From: Rhodospirillaceae bacterium
GTDB taxonomy: Bacteria > Pseudomonadota > Alphaproteobacteria > UBA8366
Assembly: GCA_002722095.1 (NCBI GenBank)
Contig: PBKG01000006.1
Span: forward strand, 800,260-864,259
DNA: 64,000 nucleotides
Reading direction: 5' to 3'
Under the pieces are notes generated by a model. It was given only the letters and a program-made list of their open reading frames with translations, was not told the DNA's origin and made no database searches. This document shows, one piece after another, positions 27,789 to 35,632 of this stretch. A program made the position numbers and the translations under genes. How positions within the stretch are numbered: the stretch's first letter is position 1; every line of letters starts with the position of its first letter.

Positions 27789-28289
27789 ATGAGAATTGAA
27801 AAACTGGCGGCAGCTTTCAAACAGGTCGTCAGCGGAAACAAGAAGGTGGTCCAACCGGAAGTTTTACCGCCTCAGCCGGAGCAACCAGAAAAGTTACGCT
27901 CAACATCCAAACCAGCAACCATAGAGTCCAATCGCGATCGGATCGAGATTAGCGACGAAGCGGTATTTCGCTTTGCTGCCAGCCGGTTCGATCCCCATCG
28001 GATTACGTCGACGGACGCACGCGCGTTGTTCGACGTTTTGCATGAAGGTGGAGCGATTTCGTTTCGCGATCATGAAATCCTGAATGACGGGCTAGCTAGC
28101 GGCGCCGGCCGTTTCGGCGATCAACCGCGCGCGTCTCGCAATCTGGTTGCCGATTTCCAAGACCGTTTGGCACGGCAACTGGGCGGCAGCGACATTGGCG
28201 GTGTCGAACGGTCAAGTCGGGCTTTGGCGATCCTGGGTCGGCTCGAAGGAGTGCGGGCCGAAGGACTGGATGCGACACGTCTCCGCTAA
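27789..28289 (+). CDS. uncharacterised small alphaproteobacterial protein
   Basis: The 166-residue protein has a basic N-terminus, a Pro-rich linker (EVLPPQPEQPEK, about residues 28-38) and a C-terminal helical region containing ITSTDARALFDVLHEGGAIS and FRDHEIL. The last motif resembles small hypothetical proteins with an 'EGGAISFxDxxLL' element that I associate with Rhodospirillales genomes, but I know of no function for them. There is no signal peptide or membrane segment. It stands alone, upstream of the ferredoxin reductase gene. Confidence 0.65.
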   Translation: MRIEKLAAAFKQVVSGNKKVVQPEVLPPQPEQPEKLRSTSKPATIESNRDRIEISDEAVFRFAASRFDPHRITSTDARALFDVLHEGGAISFRDHEILNDGLASGAGRFGDQPRASRNLVADFQDRLARQLGGSDIGGVERSSRALAILGRLEGVRAEGLDATRLR

Positions 28290-28356
28290 GCACTGATATC
28301 CGTTCATTTTTGCGACTTGGCGTACGCGCGACGTTGCATTAGGCTTGTGTTGCAGC

Positions 28357-28387
28357 TTTAGAAAACGCTGAGGGAGAGTTTTCTAAA
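28357..28387 (+). promoter_or_regulatory. hairpin holding the ribosome binding site of the ferredoxin reductase gene
   Basis: TTTAGAAAAC (28357-28366) and GTTTTCTAAA (28378-28387) form a perfect 10-bp stem around the 11-nt loop GCTGAGGGAGA. The loop holds the AGGGAG ribosome binding site and the last stem base is the A of the ATG. This arrangement would control access of ribosomes to the start. The outer half-sites TTTAGAA and TTCTAAA also resemble an iron-control element, but the spacing is too wide. Confidence 0.6.
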
Positions 28388-29688
28388 TGCCTTTAACTGT
28401 CGCGGTGATCGGGTCAGGCCCGAGCGCCTTTTACACTATTGGTGCCTTGCTCAAGGCGGGTGCCGATTGTCAGATCGACGTAATAGAGCGTCTGCCCAGC
28501 CCGTACGGGCTGATCCGCGGCGGCGTTGCCCCTGACCATGCCAAAACCAAAAATGTAGCGCGTGCCTATGAACGTTCGGCGCTCGACCAGAAAGTCAATT
28601 ACTATGGCAATGTCGAGGTGGGGCGCGATGTCACGTTTACGGAGATTACCGAGCGTTACGATGCGGTGGTGATTGCCATTGGCTCGGCGCTCGACCGGCC
28701 TTTGGGTGTTCCCGGTGATGACAAGAAAGGCGTGTTCGGCGCTGCGGCTTTTGTCGGCTGGTACAACGGACACCCCGATTTCACCGATCTCGATCCTGAC
28801 TTGGACACCGAAGGTGTCGTCATAGTCGGTAATGGCAATGTTGCGATCGATTGTGCACGGGTGCTTGCAAAGACACCGGGCGAAATGGCGGAAACGGACC
28901 TGGCCGATCATGCTGCCGACGCTATTCATGCGTCGCCGATCAAAGACATTTACATGTGCGGCCGTCGCGGGCCCGTAGAAGCCAAATTCACGAATGTTGA
29001 ATTGCGTGAAATGGGTGAACTGGAAGATTGCGCGCCCGTGGTCGATCCGGCGCAATTGCCGGAAGAAATCGTCGAGGAGATGGATGCGCGCGATCTCCGC
29101 GTTCGCAAAAAGAATCTCGAAAGCTTGCAATCTTTCGTCGATGCGCAGCCGGAAGGCAAAGACAAACGGCTGCATTTTTCGTTCTATTCGAATCCGGTCG
29201 AAGTGCTGGGCGACGACAAGGTGGTGGCGGTGAAATTGGAAAAAACCGAAGTCAGAGAAGGCCGGGCGGTCGGTACGGGTAAATTCGTCAACGTACCCTG
29301 TGGCGCCGTCATTTCCGCCATCGGTTATCGCGGAGAAATCTTCGATGGAGTGGATTTCGATGAGCGCGGCGGAGTAGCAGTTAATGAAGACGGCCGTGTC
29401 GCACCCGGCGTTTATGCGGTGGGATGGATTAAGCGAGGGCCGGTTGGCGTCATCGGGACGAACAAGCATGACGGCGACACAGCCGCCAAGCAAATACTCG
29501 AAGATATTACCGAAAGTACCAAACCCGGTCGCAAGGCCTTCGAAGCATTATTGCGGGAAAAGGGTGTGCGTTGGATATCCTACGAAGATTGGCAAAAAAT
29601 CGATGATGCCGAAAAATCCAACGCCAAACCTGGCGCGCCGAGGCGCAAATTTACCCGCATCGAGGAGATGCTGGAGATACTGGATTAG
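28387..29688 (+). CDS. ferredoxin-NADP+ reductase, adrenodoxin-reductase type (FprA-like)
   Basis: This FAD enzyme moves electrons between NADPH and ferredoxin. The 433-residue protein has an N-terminal FAD motif VAVIGSGPSAFYTIGALL, the adrenodoxin-reductase-type stretch YGLIRGGVAPDHAKTK, the NADP-binding VIVGNGNVAIDCARVL and the C-terminal FAD contact YAVGWIKRGPVGVIGTNKHD. It is not the smaller plant-type or bacterial Fpr. It lies upstream of korAB on the same strand, suggesting that it couples ferredoxin reduced by the oxidoreductase to NADPH formation, or the reverse. Confidence 0.92.
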   Translation: MPLTVAVIGSGPSAFYTIGALLKAGADCQIDVIERLPSPYGLIRGGVAPDHAKTKNVARAYERSALDQKVNYYGNVEVGRDVTFTEITERYDAVVIAIGSALDRPLGVPGDDKKGVFGAAAFVGWYNGHPDFTDLDPDLDTEGVVIVGNGNVAIDCARVLAKTPGEMAETDLADHAADAIHASPIKDIYMCGRRGPVEAKFTNVELREMGELEDCAPVVDPAQLPEEIVEEMDARDLRVRKKNLESLQSFVDAQPEGKDKRLHFSFYSNPVEVLGDDKVVAVKLEKTEVREGRAVGTGKFVNVPCGAVISAIGYRGEIFDGVDFDERGGVAVNEDGRVAPGVYAVGWIKRGPVGVIGTNKHDGDTAAKQILEDITESTKPGRKAFEALLREKGVRWISYEDWQKIDDAEKSNAKPGAPRRKFTRIEEMLEILD

Positions 29689-29743
29689 GCCGTATTTTGG
29701 GCTGGACATTGACGGCGCAAAGTATCATTTTGGCGCGCTGGTC

Positions 29744-29770
29744 CTGGCTCTAGAGCCGGATCAGTTTTTA
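29744..29770 (+). terminator. weak candidate terminator after the ferredoxin reductase gene
   Basis: CTGGCT (29744-29749) and AGCCGG (29754-29759) pair around CTAG with one G-T wobble. The T-run TTTTTA begins 5 nt later. The short stem and the offset T-run make it doubtful. The rest of the 284-nt gap before korA holds no gene; a perfect 6-bp hairpin, CGCCCA / TGGGCG, sits at 29860-29876. Confidence 0.3.
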
Positions 29771-29972
29771 TGAGGGAGCGGCAGCCTTGTGGCGCCCTTG
29801 AAGAGTGTGAGGCCCTGAAACCGACTAACTCGGGAAACCGTTATAAATCAATGCTATATCGCCCATTGCGTGGGCGAGCGTGATTCGGAAATCAACCGGT
29901 TTCTGTGAGACAAATTTGCGGCGGTGGATTTAGACATCGTCAACCGGGCCTCTGGCGAGAGGAATGGGTTTT

Positions 29973-31841
29973 ATGGCAGCGGTTAGCGCAGCGATACCCA
30001 AGGAATCGGCTCGGGAACGGATCGACTCTGTCGTCATCCGATTCGCCGGCGATTCCGGCGACGGCGTGCAGATAACCGGTGGTCAATTTACCGAAACCAC
30101 CGCGCTCGCCGGCAACGACCTTGCTACATTTCCCGATTTCCCGGCGGAAATTCGCGCGCCGGCTGGGACCACCTTCGGTGTGTCGGCGTTTCAGATCAAT
30201 TTTGGCGCGAGAAGCATTAATACAGCCGGCGACGTGCCGGATGTTCTGGTCGCATTCAACCCTGCGGCGCTAAAGGTGAATATGGATCAAATGCCCGCTG
30301 GCAGTCTGATCATCGCCGATTCCGGAACCTTCAATAAACGCAATCTGGCCAAGGCAGGTTTCGAAGAAAATCCGCTCGAGGATGATACGCTCGATCAATT
30401 CCGGGCGCTTACGATCGATATTTCCAAACAAACCGTGGCCGCGGTCAAGGAGCTCGGGCTGACCAGCAAGGAAGGCCTTCGGTGCAAGAATTTCTGGACT
30501 TTGGGGTTGGTCTATTGGCTCTACGATCGCGACCGTAAACCGACCGTGGATTGGCTGACCGCCAAGTTCAAAAGCAGACCCGAGATTGCCGAGGCCAATA
30601 TAGCTGCGTTGAATGCGGGCCATGCCTTCGCCGAGACTGCGGAAATGCCGACGGACATCGGCACCTATGTGGTACCGCCGGCGGATTTGGCGCCCGGCCT
30701 TTACCGTAACATCACCGGTACCCAAGCGACTGCCTGGGGTTTGCTGGCAGGTTGTCAGCTAGCGGGCGCACCGATGGTGTTTTGCTCCTATCCGATCACA
30801 CCGGCTTCGACGCTGTTACATGCGTTGGCACGGCTCAAAGAATATGACGTGGTGACCTTCCAAGCCGAGGATGAAATTGCGGCGGCCTGTTCGGCCATCG
30901 GCGCATCCTATGCCGGCGCAATTGGCATCACTTCTAGTTCGGGTCCCGGTGTTGCCTTGAAAGGCGAAGCGATTGGCCTGGCGATTTCAACGGAGCTGCC
31001 GCTGGTGGTGGTCAACGCGCAACGTGCGGGCCCATCTACCGGCATGCCGACCAAGACCGAACAGTCCGATTTGTTTCAGTCGGTTTATGGACGCAACGCG
31101 GATAGCCCGCTTGCGGTCGTTGCCTCGCGGTCGCCCGGCGATTGCTTCGAATGCGGCTTGGAGGCAGTGCGGCTGGCGACAAAATATATGACGCCGGTGA
31201 TTTTGCTTACCGATGGATATCTTACGAATGCGGCCGAGCCCTGGCGCATTCCGGACATGTCGGACTATGAGCCGTTCCCGATTGAGTTCCATACGGAAGC
31301 TGAAGGTTTCCATCCGTTTCTCCGGAATGACGAGACCCTGGCCCGAGCTTGGGCCAAGCCCGGAACGCCGGAGCTGGAACATCGTATCGGTGGCATCGAG
31401 AAGGCGTACGAGAGCGGGCATATCTCCTACGATCCGGAAAACCACCACAAAATGACGAAGATTCGTGCGGAGAAGATCGATCGCATCGCCAACGATATCC
31501 CCGAGCAGGAAGTCAGCTCGGGCCGAGCCGGTGGTGAGGTGGCGGTCGTTGGATGGGGGTCCACCTACGGTCCGATCGCGCGCGCTGTCAGCAATCTGCA
31601 GGATGACGGCGTCGATGTTTCGCATATCCACATCCGTCATATATGGCCGATGCCCCGTAACCTCGGGGAATTGCTCGGCAGTTTCGAGAAGGTTTTGGTG
31701 CCGGAAATGAACAACGGCCAATTGGTCAAAGTGCTGCGCGCGGAATATCTGGTCGACGCCATCGGTCTGAACCAAATCAACGGCCAGCCCTTCAAGATCG
31801 CCACGATCGAACAGGCGGTCCACGACTTGATGGAGAGTTGA
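29973..31841 (+). CDS. korA: 2-oxoacid:ferredoxin oxidoreductase, fused gamma-alpha subunit (KorA)
   Basis: With KorB this enzyme interconverts 2-oxoglutarate and succinyl-CoA, using ferredoxin as electron carrier. The 622-residue protein has an N-terminal gamma domain (about 15-200; VIRFAGDSGDGVQITGGQFT). The alpha pyrimidine-binding domain includes PITPASTLLHALARL, FQAEDEIAAACSAIGASYAG and RAGPSTGMPTKTEQSDL, all typical of the KorA type. GAGAGG lies 10 nt before the ATG at 29973 and only 1 nt before the ATG at 29964, so the later start is used. Substrate preference (2-oxoglutarate rather than pyruvate) is inferred from the fused architecture. Confidence 0.92.
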   Translation: MAAVSAAIPKESARERIDSVVIRFAGDSGDGVQITGGQFTETTALAGNDLATFPDFPAEIRAPAGTTFGVSAFQINFGARSINTAGDVPDVLVAFNPAALKVNMDQMPAGSLIIADSGTFNKRNLAKAGFEENPLEDDTLDQFRALTIDISKQTVAAVKELGLTSKEGLRCKNFWTLGLVYWLYDRDRKPTVDWLTAKFKSRPEIAEANIAALNAGHAFAETAEMPTDIGTYVVPPADLAPGLYRNITGTQATAWGLLAGCQLAGAPMVFCSYPITPASTLLHALARLKEYDVVTFQAEDEIAAACSAIGASYAGAIGITSSSGPGVALKGEAIGLAISTELPLVVVNAQRAGPSTGMPTKTEQSDLFQSVYGRNADSPLAVVASRSPGDCFECGLEAVRLATKYMTPVILLTDGYLTNAAEPWRIPDMSDYEPFPIEFHTEAEGFHPFLRNDETLARAWAKPGTPELEHRIGGIEKAYESGHISYDPENHHKMTKIRAEKIDRIANDIPEQEVSSGRAGGEVAVVGWGSTYGPIARAVSNLQDDGVDVSHIHIRHIWPMPRNLGELLGSFEKVLVPEMNNGQLVKVLRAEYLVDAIGLNQINGQPFKIATIEQAVHDLMES

Positions 31842-31842
31842 G

Positions 31843-32871
31843 ATGACCGAGATCAAGGACCCACAACAGCTTACTGCCAAAGACCTTACGACCGATCAGG
31901 AAGTACGCTGGTGCCCTGGCTGTGGTGACTACGCGATCATCAAGGGTGTGCGCACGGCGCTCGCTGAAATCGGCACTCCGCCGGAAAACACCGTCTTTGT
32001 ATCGGGCATCGGGTGTGCCGCGCGCTTTCCCTATTACATGGCTACTTACGGATTTCACACCATTCACGGCCGCGCACCGTCGTTTGCTACCGGTATCAAG
32101 CTTACCAACCCCGAACTCGATGTCTGGATCGTATCGGGCGATGGCGATTGCCTGTCGATCGGGGGTAATCACACGATGCATGTGTTGCGCCGGAACGTGG
32201 ACGTCAATCTTCTGCTGTTCAACAACGAAATTTATGGTCTTACCAAAGGGCAATATTCGCCGACTTCGAAGATCGGCACGAAAACGCCGTCGACACCGAT
32301 GGGCTCGATCGACGTGCCGGTTTCGGCGACGGAAATGGCACTTGGAGTGGGGTGCAAGTTTGTTGCGCGCACGGTCGATACGCTTCTGAAGCACGTGCCG
32401 GTGATGATGAAGCGTGCGCACGCGCACAAGGGTGCATCCTTCGTCGAGATTTTCCAGAACTGCATTGTCTATAACGACGGCGTCTTTGGCCATTTCACCG
32501 ATAAGAGCGTCGCCACCGAGGCACAGCTCCATCTCGAACATGGTCAGCCGATGATATTCGGGGCAGAGCAGGATAAGGGTATCCGGCTCGACCCGGAGGC
32601 TCTTCAGCTCGAGGTCGTAACGATTGGCGAAAACGGTATTACTGAAGCGGATATCGCCATTCACGACGAGACAAACCGGTCGATGGCGATGTTGCTGGCG
32701 ACGATGCAACCACCGGACTTTCCGGTCGCGCTCGGCGTGCTCTATTGCGCTGAAGGCCAGGAGTTCGTCGAATCAGTGCAGACGCAGGTCGCTCATGCCA
32801 AGAGTAAGGCGGAGCCGTTGCCGATGAATGAGCTGCTTAGGTCCGGACATACCTGGACAGTAGGCGTTTAG
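31843..32871 (+). CDS. korB: 2-oxoacid:ferredoxin oxidoreductase beta subunit (KorB)
   Basis: This is the thiamine-diphosphate-binding subunit. The 342-residue protein has the N-terminal VRWCPGCGDYAI cysteine motif. The TPP/Mg motif is VSGDGDCLSIGGNHTMHVLR followed by NVDVNLLLFNNEIYGLTKGQ. PVSATEMALGVGCKFVAR and HAHKGASFVEIFQNC complete the pattern. It starts 1 nt after the korA stop. No separate ferredoxin (delta) subunit is adjacent. Confidence 0.95.
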   Translation: MTEIKDPQQLTAKDLTTDQEVRWCPGCGDYAIIKGVRTALAEIGTPPENTVFVSGIGCAARFPYYMATYGFHTIHGRAPSFATGIKLTNPELDVWIVSGDGDCLSIGGNHTMHVLRRNVDVNLLLFNNEIYGLTKGQYSPTSKIGTKTPSTPMGSIDVPVSATEMALGVGCKFVARTVDTLLKHVPVMMKRAHAHKGASFVEIFQNCIVYNDGVFGHFTDKSVATEAQLHLEHGQPMIFGAEQDKGIRLDPEALQLEVVTIGENGITEADIAIHDETNRSMAMLLATMQPPDFPVALGVLYCAEGQEFVESVQTQVAHAKSKAEPLPMNELLRSGHTWTVGV

Positions 32872-32929
32872 GTAAAATCCGAATTCTTTGAGGTGAATTT
32901 TCGCCAGCAGAAGTTCTTGCTGCTGCGGC

Positions 32930-33421
32930 CTAGCTGTTATGCCGGGCTTGCAGGACCGTTTTCCGTTCGTCGGTCGCTGGTTGGTAGACCAGGGAAATCT
33001 CGTCAAACGCATTTAACCAGTCTTCGAGCGGCGCGTCGTCGGAGATTTCGAAGCTATCGAATCCGCAACGGCGCATAAATAGAAGTTGATCGTAAAGCAC
33101 GTCTCCGACAGCCCGGATTTCGCCCTCGTAACCGTAACGTTCCCGCAGTAGCCGTGCGTAGGAATAGGCACGACCGTCTTTAAACGCTGGGAAATCCAGA
33201 GCCACAATTTCGAAACGCTCGAGATCATCTTCGATAATCGCGGGGGGCTGATCACTCGACAAGACAATGCCGAGCGGTGCGTTCCGGCCTTTCAGCCAAG
33301 GCTTTTCCTCGATCCAGCGTTTGAGGCTGATGATCACGGCGCCTTCGGAAGGAATTTTCGCGTTGTCGTCGAGTGTGCGCCAGGTGTCGTCTGCTGCCTT
33401 ACCGTCCTTTATCAGTGCCAT
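32930..33421 (-). CDS. DUF934 protein of the sulfite reductase operon
   Basis: The 163-residue protein matches the DUF934 family, small proteins consistently encoded next to sulfite or nitrite reductases and believed to assist sulfite reduction. Recognisable elements are FPAFKDGRAYSYARLLRERY, EIRAVGDVLYDQLLFMRRCG and FDSFEI. The start at 33421 has GGAGG 6 nt upstream and lies 23 nt inside the 3' end of the reductase gene, so the two are translationally linked. In related operons cysH lies between these genes; here it is absent. Confidence 0.88.
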   Translation of the reverse strand: MALIKDGKAADDTWRTLDDNAKIPSEGAVIISLKRWIEEKPWLKGRNAPLGIVLSSDQPPAIIEDDLERFEIVALDFPAFKDGRAYSYARLLRERYGYEGEIRAVGDVLYDQLLFMRRCGFDSFEISDDAPLEDWLNAFDEISLVYQPATDERKTVLQARHNS

Positions 33422-35066
33422 AAAGCGCCTCCTTGAACGGTTTTTGGCCAAGCCTGCGGTAGGTTTCGAGGAAATGCTCGTCTTCGTCTTCACGCAAATC
33501 TAGATACGCATTGATCAAAGTTTCGACCGCATCCACGATTTCGTCATAGGAGAAAGAGGGGCCGATGATCTTACCGATCGACGCATTTTCGTCGGCGCTG
33601 CCACCGAGCGTGATTTGGTAGTACTCCTTGCCCTTACGGTCGACGCCCAAAATGCCGATATGACCCACATGATGGTGGCCGCAGGCATTGATGCAGCCTG
33701 AAATCTTGATTTTGAGATCGCCGATATTGTGCTGACGATCGAGATCGCCAAAGCGGCGACTGATTTCTTCTGAAATGGGAATCGAACGCGCATTGGCAAG
33801 ATTGCAGTAATCGAGGCCGGGGCAGGCAATGATGTCGCTGATAAGGCCGAGATTCGGGGTTGCCAGTTCCGCATCCTTCAAGATTTTCCAAAGCTCATAC
33901 AAATCGTGTTGCTTGACGTCGACCAGCGCGAGATTTTGCTCGTGGGTAACGCGAATTTCACCGAAGCTATATTTATCCGCTAGATCGGCGACCAGATACA
34001 TCTGTTCCGCGCTGGCATCGCCCGGCGGCTTGCCGATTGGCTTCAAAGAAATATTGGCAATCGCGTAACCGATCTGCTTGTGCGGCTTGACGTTGGTCTG
34101 AACCCACGCCGCGAAAGCCTTGTCTTCGAACTTCATGGCTTCGAACAAGGTCGAGACCGGCGAAAGGGTTTCGTACTCGGGCGGGGCGAAATGTGCGCGG
34201 ATGCGCGCTACCTCTTCCGGCGGCAGGTCGAGATAGGAATCCTTGATTTGTTCCCATTCTTCTTCGACGAGACGAGTGAACTCCTCGATCCCGCGCTCGT
34301 GGACGAGGATTTTGATCCGCGCCTTGTAGAGATTGTCGCGTCGGCCGAGCTGATTGTAGATCCGCATGATCGCTTCGAGGTACGAGAGCAGATGCTTCTC
34401 GGGTACGAATTCGCGGATCGTGTGCCCGACGAACGGCGTGCGGCCGAGCCCGCCGCCGACCAGAACATGAAAGCCGAGTTCGCCGTCTTCTCCGCGTACC
34501 AGTTCGATGCCGATATCGTGGACCTTGATTGCGGCGCGGTCGTGCTTGGAAGCGGTTACCGCGATTTTGAACTTGCGCGGCAGGAACGAGAATTCCGGGT
34601 GCAGCGTCGACCACTGACGAATGATCTCGCAATAGATACGGGGATCGTCGATTTCATCGGCCGCCGCGCCGGCAAATTGATCGGAAGTGGTGTTGCGAAA
34701 CGAATTGCCGCTGGTTTGGATCGCGTGCATCTCGACCTCGGCCAGGTCTGCGAGCAGGTCCGGCGTCTCCTCCAGCTTCGGCCAGTTATATTGAATGTTC
34801 TGGCGGGTGGTGAAATGGCCGTAACCCTTGTCATATTTCTCGGCGATCAGCGCGAGTTTGCGGAGCTGTTTCGAAGACAGCGTGCCGTAAGGTACGCAAA
34901 CGCGCAGCATGTATGCGTGCAATTGGAGATAGAGGCCGTTCATCAGCCGGAGCGGGCGGAACTGCTCTTCGGTCAATTCGCCCTTTAGCCGACGAGCGAC
35001 TTGGTGGCGATATTGTTCGACGCGCTCGTCGACCAGCTTCTGATCGAATGTATCGTAAGCGTACAT
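33399..35066 (-). CDS. nitrite/sulfite reductase hemoprotein
   Basis: This siroheme and [4Fe-4S] enzyme performs a six-electron reduction, most likely of sulfite to sulfide given its neighbours. The 555-residue protein has the duplicated ferredoxin-like/siroheme domains, including GYGHFTTRQNIQYNW and FHVLVGGGLGRTPFVG. The cluster ligands are in CPGLDYCNLANARS and SGCINACGHHHVG (C-x5-C and C-x3-C). It begins 5 nt after the DUF2849 gene. The electron donor (ferredoxin or flavoprotein) cannot be told. Confidence 0.93.
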   Translation of the reverse strand: MYAYDTFDQKLVDERVEQYRHQVARRLKGELTEEQFRPLRLMNGLYLQLHAYMLRVCVPYGTLSSKQLRKLALIAEKYDKGYGHFTTRQNIQYNWPKLEETPDLLADLAEVEMHAIQTSGNSFRNTTSDQFAGAAADEIDDPRIYCEIIRQWSTLHPEFSFLPRKFKIAVTASKHDRAAIKVHDIGIELVRGEDGELGFHVLVGGGLGRTPFVGHTIREFVPEKHLLSYLEAIMRIYNQLGRRDNLYKARIKILVHERGIEEFTRLVEEEWEQIKDSYLDLPPEEVARIRAHFAPPEYETLSPVSTLFEAMKFEDKAFAAWVQTNVKPHKQIGYAIANISLKPIGKPPGDASAEQMYLVADLADKYSFGEIRVTHEQNLALVDVKQHDLYELWKILKDAELATPNLGLISDIIACPGLDYCNLANARSIPISEEISRRFGDLDRQHNIGDLKIKISGCINACGHHHVGHIGILGVDRKGKEYYQITLGGSADENASIGKIIGPSFSYDEIVDAVETLINAYLDLREDEDEHFLETYRRLGQKPFKEALYGTDKGR

Positions 35067-35071
35067 GTCGG

Positions 35072-35371
35072 CTACCTGTCGCTCGCTTGTTTGCCGAGAT
35101 CCGCACGAACCGTCGGCCCGGCGGCGCGAATGACTTCGCGCATGCTGAGCGGTTCGATGGCTTTGCCGTCTATGGTGACATTGAACTCGTACGGGCTGAT
35201 GACTTTCAGGTCTTCGACTGCCTGTTCGGCGATTTCAAGCAAGCGCGCGGTGTCTTCATCGGTCTCCGAGATCGTCGCGTCAGCGAGCCATTCACTCCAT
35301 TCCTCCGATGCGGTCAGATAAACCACATCGCCATCTACCAGACGGTTGGCGGTAATGACTTGGGATGGCAT
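35072..35371 (-). CDS. DUF2849 protein of the sulfite reductase operon
   Basis: This 99-residue protein begins MPSQVITANRLVDGDVVYLT, the typical DUF2849 opening. The family sits between cysG and the sulfite reductase gene in many alphaproteobacteria, with no known biochemical role. I use the ATG at 35371, preceded by GGGAG, rather than an in-frame start 36 nt upstream that lies inside a structured leader. It is the first gene of the operon here; cysG is missing. Confidence 0.88.
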   Translation of the reverse strand: MPSQVITANRLVDGDVVYLTASEEWSEWLADATISETDEDTARLLEIAEQAVEDLKVISPYEFNVTIDGKAIEPLSMREVIRAAGPTVRADLGKQASDR

Positions 35372-35423
35372 CTCGAGTCTCCCTGAGAAACGTATTGCGG
35401 TGCCCATTATTACGGGCGCTTTT

Positions 35424-35463
35424 CCGCTAGCGGTATTGCCTCACACAGTCCCGCTTACGGGAC
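35424..35463 (-). promoter_or_regulatory. structured leader of the sulfite reductase operon
   Basis: GTCCCGCTTACGGGAC (35448-35463) folds as a perfect 6-bp stem with a CTTA loop. CCGCTAGCGG (35424-35433) is a perfect 10-nt palindrome. A third, weaker GCCC/GGGC pairing follows towards the start codon at 35371. All lie between the predicted promoter and the first gene, so they would be part of the 5' untranslated RNA or act as operators. It matches no riboswitch I recognise. Confidence 0.45.
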
Positions 35464-35483
35464 CAAACCAATTATACATAGAG

Positions 35484-35513
35484 ATTATGTTGTAAAATTA
35501 ATTAACAAGTCAA
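35484..35513 (-). promoter_or_regulatory. predicted promoter of the sulfite reductase operon
   Basis: On the minus strand TTGACT (35508-35513) is followed by an 18-nt spacer and CATAAT (35484-35489). Each hexamer differs by one base from the sigma-70 consensus. It sits in an A+T-rich block and would leave a 5' untranslated region of about 105 nt. On the plus strand of the same block, TATAAT at 35537-35542 may serve ctaA. Confidence 0.55.
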
Positions 35514-35632
35514 TAGTGTTTTTAATACATTTAACATATAATACTTGTAGATTTTGCGGCCTTTTGTCCTCTGTGTTCCAGTGGGTGAATTGCGGCTAAT
35601 GTCAGGTCAATGATGGAGGGAGAGTGAGATTT

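Noticed and set aside
28357..28387. Irr-type iron control element before the ferredoxin reductase gene
   Set aside because: The half-sites TTTAGAA and TTCTAAA match, but they are 17 nt apart instead of about 3, so the canonical site is not formed.
28414..29493. 359-codon open frame on the minus strand
   Set aside because: Antisense to the ferredoxin-NADP reductase gene; no domain or ribosome binding site.
34080..34988. 302-codon open frame on the plus strand
   Set aside because: Antisense to the sulfite reductase gene, whose cluster-binding motifs are clear.
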